Origin: Todiramphus chloris collaris
Lineage: Eukaryota; Chordata; Aves; Coraciiformes; Alcedinidae
NCBI GenBank assembly: GCA_025345505.1
Contig: JANVCC010000021.1
Coordinates: 1,508,450-1,572,449, forward strand
Length of the DNA stretch: 64,000 nt
Direction of reading: 5' to 3'
Below the pieces are notes generated by a model. The model was not told the origin of the DNA. It saw only the letters and a program-made list of their open reading frames with translations, and ran no database searches. The position numbers and the translations under genes are program-made. Of this stretch, positions 58,845 through 64,000 are shown one piece after another (positions within the stretch are counted from its first letter, which is position 1; each line of letters opens with the position of its first letter).

Positions 58845-59067
58845 GTAAGTATAATGGTAAAGCAGTGGCTGTTAATGGTGCTTCACTGAAAGTGAGAGAG
58901 ATTCTGCTTGTAATTGATTCAGCCCAGGAGGATGTTGCAGCTGTACAGACACCAGAAATGTTCCATGCCTGGGTCCTCCCCATCCCAAATACACATGTAT
59001 CCACCAAACCAGGCTTTTCTGATATAGCTTAAAGCTGCTGTCAGCTGCTTTCTGTTGCTTTTGTACA

Positions 59068-59173
59068 TCACAGAATCATTAATGTTGGACAGGACATCCA
59101 AGATCACCAACTCCAACCATCTACGCAACATCATCCTGACCACTAAACCATGCCCTGAAGTGCCACATCTACG
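59068..59173 (-). mobile_element. CR1 LINE, minimal 3' fragment
   Basis: About 105 bp: plus-strand tail (tcacagaatcattaatgttg), 'aggacatccaagatcacc', 'ctccaaccatctacgc', 'ccactaaaccatgccctgaa' and 'gtgccacatctacgtg'. This is the extreme 3' end only and very strongly truncated. Confidence 0.9.
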
Positions 59174-59854
59174 TGGTACTACAATCATATTGACGACAAG
59201 GTCACAGTTTGTGCAGCCATAAAGACTCTGTGGTAGCAGTCCAGGCTTGTGGAAGGAGTCATTGAAGGTGACATCAAGTGCATCCGGGAAGATATACTTC
59301 CTAGAGTCCTTGGGGTTCTAGACAATGCTGGGTGGTACTGGTTGCTCCCTGGCAAACCAATAGAGACAAAAAGGTCAGAAAGACAAATTACAGCTACCTT
59401 TCTGCAGTCATTAATAAATATGGCCCTGCATGCTTGTGCTTCCAGGAGCTGCACCCCACTGTGTCCTTCTGTGGAAAGCATCTACTGCAGGTCTGAGGCA
59501 TTTGCAATTCTAATATGTTTAGTTGTTTGTTTTGTTTTTTTTAAAAGACAGATCTCATTTACTGTGGAGCCAAGAGTGTTATTTTTCAACAGCTCACAAA
59601 GACACTGTAGGGATGGCAGTATAGACTGAAATGTTTATATGCAGAACTCTGCAGCTCTTCTACAAGGAAAAACTTCTCTGTTCACACGGTTTGAATTAGA
59701 TCAGAATTAAAACAGTTTAATGACTTATTAATGTCAGACCATTGACTCACAGTCCATGACCCATATATGCAGAATCAATATTGGTAATGTGATAGACAGT
59801 TACAAAATGCCAATGAACACCTGTGAGTTTCTAAATGCCCTTCTATAATTTGTC
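59174..59854. other. Unclassified DNA, possibly coding-derived
   Basis: A plus-strand frame from about 59249 (126 codons, to 59629) and a minus-strand frame of 98 codons overlap here. The plus-strand peptide (EGVIEGDIKCIREDILPRVL, then GVLDNAGWYWLLPGKPIE) has no domain I recognise. It could be chance or a decayed element. T-run at about 59532-59541. Confidence 0.25.
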
Positions 59855-60349
59855 CGGATTTCACTGGGATAGAATCACAAGCCAGCCATGGTCTGCAGAC
59901 TGTTAGCAGTTTGGAGTCAGCCAGAAGCTTAAACTGGGAGGGGCAAAACCAGGGCAGCTGATATGAGCTGGTTAACAGATGTATCCCATAATAGAAAGGT
60001 CATGCTCATTATAAAGGGGCAAGAAGTTTGCTGTAAGTGGAGATTGTTTCTGATTCTTCTCTCTTTCCATTCTTGGAGGAGCTTGCTTATCATACAGCTC
60101 CTGTGGACTTCTTTCCTGTTTATTGTGACCACCATACGCCCACTGGGCTGAGTATAACTTTGCATAGTTTGTATTGGCATTAATATGAATAGCTCAGTAC
60201 AAATAAACTAATTATTAAGCTAATATTCTGTTTCATCAAATCTGTTCTCACTCCGACTCCTGAGTCTCTTCCTTTTCGTGATCCCCCTTCTGGTCTGAGG
60301 AGGGGTCACTGAGTGATAGAACAACTGCTACAGTTTAGCCCTGGATACA
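59855..60349 (+). mobile_element. ERVL-type solo LTR
   Basis: It has the order of landmarks of avian ERVL LTRs: 'ttcactgggatagaa' near the start, 'agggcagctgatatgagctg', 'atgtatcccataatag', 'gtcatgctcattataaagg' (TATA-like box at about 60010), 'tggacttctttcctgt', a polyadenylation signal AATAAA (60202-60207), 'ttctgttctcactccgactc', 'gaggaggggtcactgagtg' and a terminal 'gtttagccctggataca'. The first bases are decayed, so the left edge is approximate and no target duplication is evident. No internal viral genes are adjacent, so it is a solo LTR or truncated insertion. Confidence 0.75.
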
Positions 60350-62560
60350 GGATAAATGCAGACAAGCTGATCCCAGGAATTCCTGATCTCAGACAGACAC
60401 ACAGGAGAGAGATGCAGCTGCTCTGACTGCCCATGACCCACACTGCTTCCAATACCCCACAGATGTCTCCGTGATGGTGAGGAAGCCCCATGGGTCCACA
60501 GGCACACCCTGAGATGTGAGTCTCTCTACACTGCACCCATGTCCCTTGAGGTGGCTTCCTGCACAGGGGCTGTGGGGCCACAAAGGTTTTTACCAATGCT
60601 TTGTTCCCACCCTAATCCCTAATACAAATACTTTATGATTCTCTTATTTTCAGCGTGACTTCTTTGTTTCAAAAGTGTGTGTGCAGCTCCCTTTTAAACA
60701 CCAATTTAATCCAGCAGATGGCTATTTTCTTGTTTAGCAGAATGCCCTCTATGCACTCAGGGTGTTAGACCCACACACGCATCATTTACTGTCACATTTC
60801 TGTCGTCCCTAATGTTGCTGCCCAGGCCATTTGCCATGGGAAACGGGAGCTGTGTGAGCATGATCATCCCTGATGGCATAATGCATCTTCCCCTTCTGAG
60901 CTATACAAATGTTGGAAGATTCAACGGTTATGCAATAGTAATGGCAGCAATGTGCTCTTTTTCACTGTCGTATCTATTGTTTTACAAATATATTTTGCCT
61001 AGAACTAAACTGAATAATTCATGCTTGAGTAGCCTGTTTTAGTTGTGTTACTGCCTTCTGAGTTTTTTTTTTTCAGTTCCATTTTTCAGGGACATTTTGG
61101 AAATGCATAAAAGTAATTTTGCATAGTTAGAGCGTTTGGATTCTAAATGTTAACATTTAAACAAATTGGTTGAAAACTTTTACAGTCTGAGCAGAAAATG
61201 AATGCAGCCTTTTACCTAAATCAAAACTTGCAGCTGAAAATGTTACCTCTAAATTAAATCTGAGAACTGAACAGCCTTTGCTTTCAGTAGCTGAGAGGAC
61301 TTTCACTGTGACTTATAATACTTTTCATTTTCCACCGAGAATGCATTTGTACTGGTTTGTTTTGACTCACTGCTGTATTTAGTTAGTATTTCAAAGCAAA
61401 AACACTTCTTCTGTGCTTTTCTTCCTGTCATCACCATTGCCACTAAGGGCAGGGGACTGACAGAAGCCTTTCAGCCAGCCCCGATTACAGTCAGACACGT
61501 CGTGTGGGACTCACCTGACCAGCTGTCCAGATTTACACCGTAAACTTTAATGTCCTGGGCTTATCATCAGCAGGTTTTTCTGCATGTGTTTTAATTCATC
61601 TCAACGGGGATGTTTAGAATAAGTCAGAGGAACCAAACTCCAGTGACTCTAAACTGAGCCTGGGAAGACAGTCACCTCTGGACATTGATACTGCAGGCTT
61701 TAAAAAGGTAGGAGTGATGACTCCAACCCGTGATGTCAATCCACAGCAGCTCACATAAATTAGCACCAGGGTGGAAGGAACTGAGGATTTTACAGATAGT
61801 CTCAGTGGTGCTCCAGAGGTGAGCGGGGTCACTTTGAACACCAGGGGAATGAAAGCAACGTTCAGACTAATCCATCTGCTACTATCCCTTGATACCACAT
61901 AAACAAGAGTGTAAGTTGCAGAAATCTCAGTGACTTTCCTGGGAAAGATGCAGTCTCTTCTCCTAGTACTAAATTTACTACTGTCGATTTCTTTATCTGT
62001 GTCCTTTAGATGGGTGTCTTATGCCAGTCACTAGGTTAAACAATTAAAGAGTCATCTCCTTTTAAAACAGAGCAGTTATTTCTGTTGCCCAAATAGGGAT
62101 GAGGAGGTTTCAGATAGCTAGGCTCTTGTTCCATAGTTTGAGTGAACTGAAGCACACCAAAGCTCTATAAATCACAGAGGAGAATGAACGCTCCTTTGTA
62201 ATGCATGGAACGAAATCAGGTGGACTTCATCGGGAGCTTCCACTTGAAGATGGATACTGACAGTTGTATATACTCAGTACTTCGTATGCATTTCTTAAAA
62301 AAGGGTTCCAGTTTATATTCTGAACATAGCATAAAGGTAAATTCACTACTGCTCTAGGGATTGGTGGCTACTCAGTATCTGTTGTCATGACCTGATGACA
62401 GATGATGGGAACAGAAGGCAGTCCCAGCTACTCAGTGATTCTTCAGGTATTACCGATGAACATCACATATGCAAATTTTCATGCTTCATCTGAAAGCAAG
62501 TATACCATCACCAGCAATGGATTTTGAGGGTGCTGAGGACTTGAGGAAATTAATATCATT
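60350..62560. other. Unique DNA with candidate conserved block
   Basis: From about 60640 to 61020 the DNA is repeat-free and holds scattered CpGs (tcagcgtgac, ctgtcgtccc, gaaacgggag, tcaacggtta). It includes CCAGCAGATGGC at 60711-60722, which fits the CTCF core pattern. Around 61480-61560 there is another CpG-bearing patch (cacgtcgtgtggg). No protein-like frame. Regulatory roles are inference. Confidence 0.35.
60711..60722 (+). promoter_or_regulatory. CTCF-core-like site
   Basis: CCAGCAGATGGC matches the degenerate CTCF core CCASYAGRKGGC at every position. The flanks do not extend the match clearly, and single core matches occur by chance in 64 kb, so this is only a candidate binding site. 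Confidence 0.25.
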
Positions 62561-62605
62561 TTATCTATATATATTATAGGTATATATTATATAATATTTA
62601 AACAT
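62561..62605. repeat. AT-rich dinucleotide-like stretch
   Basis: About 45 bases of TA-rich sequence (atctatatatattatagg, tatatattatataatatt) of microsatellite character. No other feature is tied to it. Confidence 0.8.
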
Positions 62606-64000
62606 GAGAAGTGAGAGAAGTAACATAGCATTGAAGGTTCCTTAGTGAGGTGTGTGCAAGCAAGCATGATAGGTGACACTTACCTTGTTTTAGATACCTA
62701 CTAGCTGTCTACATCAGAGCTAGTCACATCAGCTGCCTTTATCATCAACATAGAGAGGACATCCTTTAGGGCATGATTTCACCTGGCCTACTTTAAGCAC
62801 CTTCCTTGGGATAAGAGTGGTAGGGCCTTAGAGATGTCTGTACCTTTGTCTCCTAAGTGGTAGTTCAGGTTTGGGTGCCTAGATCGTAAATATGTATTTG
62901 ATCAGGAGAAGACTTTTGGTTAGGTGAATACCCCCTGAGAGTGTGCAATTAGGAGGACAGAAGATAATTCAATATAGGGAACAGTAGACCACTGTACAAA
63001 GTACATATTAGCAGTAGAAGTTAGGGGGAGTAAAGGCAATATCTCTGTAATGTTGTGAACAAAAGATTGATGTGATCTTCATATCAATACATAAAACAAA
63101 ATGAACAAGAACAGGGAAGCAGTCCTCTTGGAATCAAACGTAAGACCAAAAAACTCTCCATATCTGGTGTCAAATACAATGAGTAACTGGAGAAGGGTGA
63201 GCAAAAAATTATTCAAGAAACTGAAGCAAAGGCCTGTGAGGGTGAGATTTAGAGAAAAGCAGTGCACAGTAATATGGCACATGGCAGAAAAATTGTCATA
63301 AAGGTGATCAAAAATTGTGATATTTAAGACCAACCACAGGAATAAAGATGTAAAGTATGAAAAAATGCCTTAATATAATAGAGACTAAGAAGTAACAGTA
63401 GCTGAAAGCTGATAGAAAACACACTTAAATAGGAATTCAGGTGCAAAATTTTAATTGTGAGAAGAAATTACCAAAAAAAGACATGGTGGACCCTTTCAGG
63501 TTAGCAGACGAAGCCCTTTCTCTTTGAAAGAAATATAGTTAAATACAGACCACAGCATTCAATCTGGGGACAAAGTGATAGGCTATAGCAGCCTTTTCTC
63601 CAAGACAGAACAAGACCAGTGGCACCTCCAGACTCTAACACATGTGAAGTTCCATGGAGAACAAAGTCAAACTATAGTATTTTGCAAACAGTTTTCAGCT
63701 TCTCTTGAGAAGCCTGAGTGGAGAAAAAAACAGATTTTGCAAGTAGAAAAACATCACTATTTGCAAAGTAAGAGTTACTACAGTTTACCTGCACATCTGC
63801 AAGAGAGAAAGAAGCAGGAAAATACAGAGTGCAGATCATGACATTCAGCAGGAAAAAATGGTTCAAAGCTAAAAAATTTACTCTTGAATTTCGATTTTGA
63901 TGGTATATTATGCAAAGGAATATTAAGAAGAAAATTATAATTTTGAAAGATTAAGATATTCATGGTAATGACTTCACAAGCTGTAATTTAAGGAACAAAA
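62606..64000. other. AT-rich unique non-coding DNA
   Basis: No repeat family recognised. Frames of 60-88 codons on both strands are lysine- or leucine-rich and not protein-like. Confidence 0.5.

Noticed and set aside
1-64000. Search for tRNA, rRNA, snRNA-like genes, CRISPR arrays and prokaryotic operons
   Set aside because: No B-box-type tRNA core outside CR1, no rRNA or snRNA landmarks and no spaced direct repeats were seen; the window is vertebrate nuclear DNA.

Overview
This window looks like gene-poor nuclear DNA from a bird. The evidence is 18 separate fragments of CR1, the dominant avian LINE, many ending in the CR1 octamer-type tail (variants of attctrtg). There are also three LTRs of avian endogenous-retrovirus type. 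CR1 is also found in turtles and crocodilians, so 'bird' is an inference, although the LTR at 59855-60349 closely resembles avian ERVL LTRs. There is no prokaryotic gene organisation and no tRNA, rRNA or CRISPR array. I found no convincing intact cellular gene. All ORFs above about 110 codons fall in transposable elements, low-complexity DNA or GC-rich non-coding DNA, except one doubtful 173-codon frame at 55144-55665.

Layout. 1-6800: unique DNA with a CpG-retaining patch (90-420), a 44-bp minisatellite (2782-2962), a possible conserved non-coding block (4950-5350) and a 48-nt exon-like segment (5708-5755). 6825-17545: seven CR1 fragments on both strands, one (13109-13590) interrupted by an A/C-rich expansion. 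17929-18679: a minus-strand LTR, GC-rich in its distal half, with a candidate 5-bp target duplication. 18700-33240: mostly unique DNA with one CR1 fragment (26313-26770) and several CpG-retaining, homeodomain- or octamer-motif-bearing blocks that could be regulatory. 33247-40383: a CR1 cluster that includes a 1.2-kb copy with a 321-codon reverse-transcriptase frame. It also contains a (TCC)n tract holding a 100-N assembly gap (36459-36558). 40384-56960: sparse repeats, with the longest CR1 (48768-50219, about 1.45 kb). 56968-60349: an LTR apparently split by a younger CR1, two further CR1 fragments, a 42-nt exon-like segment and an ERVL-type solo LTR. 60350-64000: AT-rich unique DNA.

How it fits together. 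CR1 copies are all 5'-truncated, as expected from target-primed reverse transcription that stops early; 12 lie on the minus strand and 6 on the plus strand. They belong to several age classes. The copies at 35177-35692 and 57317-57716 differ at only about 22 positions over roughly 390 bp, whereas 6825-7009 and 10936-11090 are badly decayed. The remaining DNA could be intergenic or the inside of a very long intron. Two splice-flanked short open segments, both plus strand and both multiples of three, hint at the intron option but do not prove it. I did not find a new biological system. The items most worth checking are the candidate regulatory blocks, the two micro-exon candidates, the nested LTR/CR1 structure and the collapsed TCC tract.
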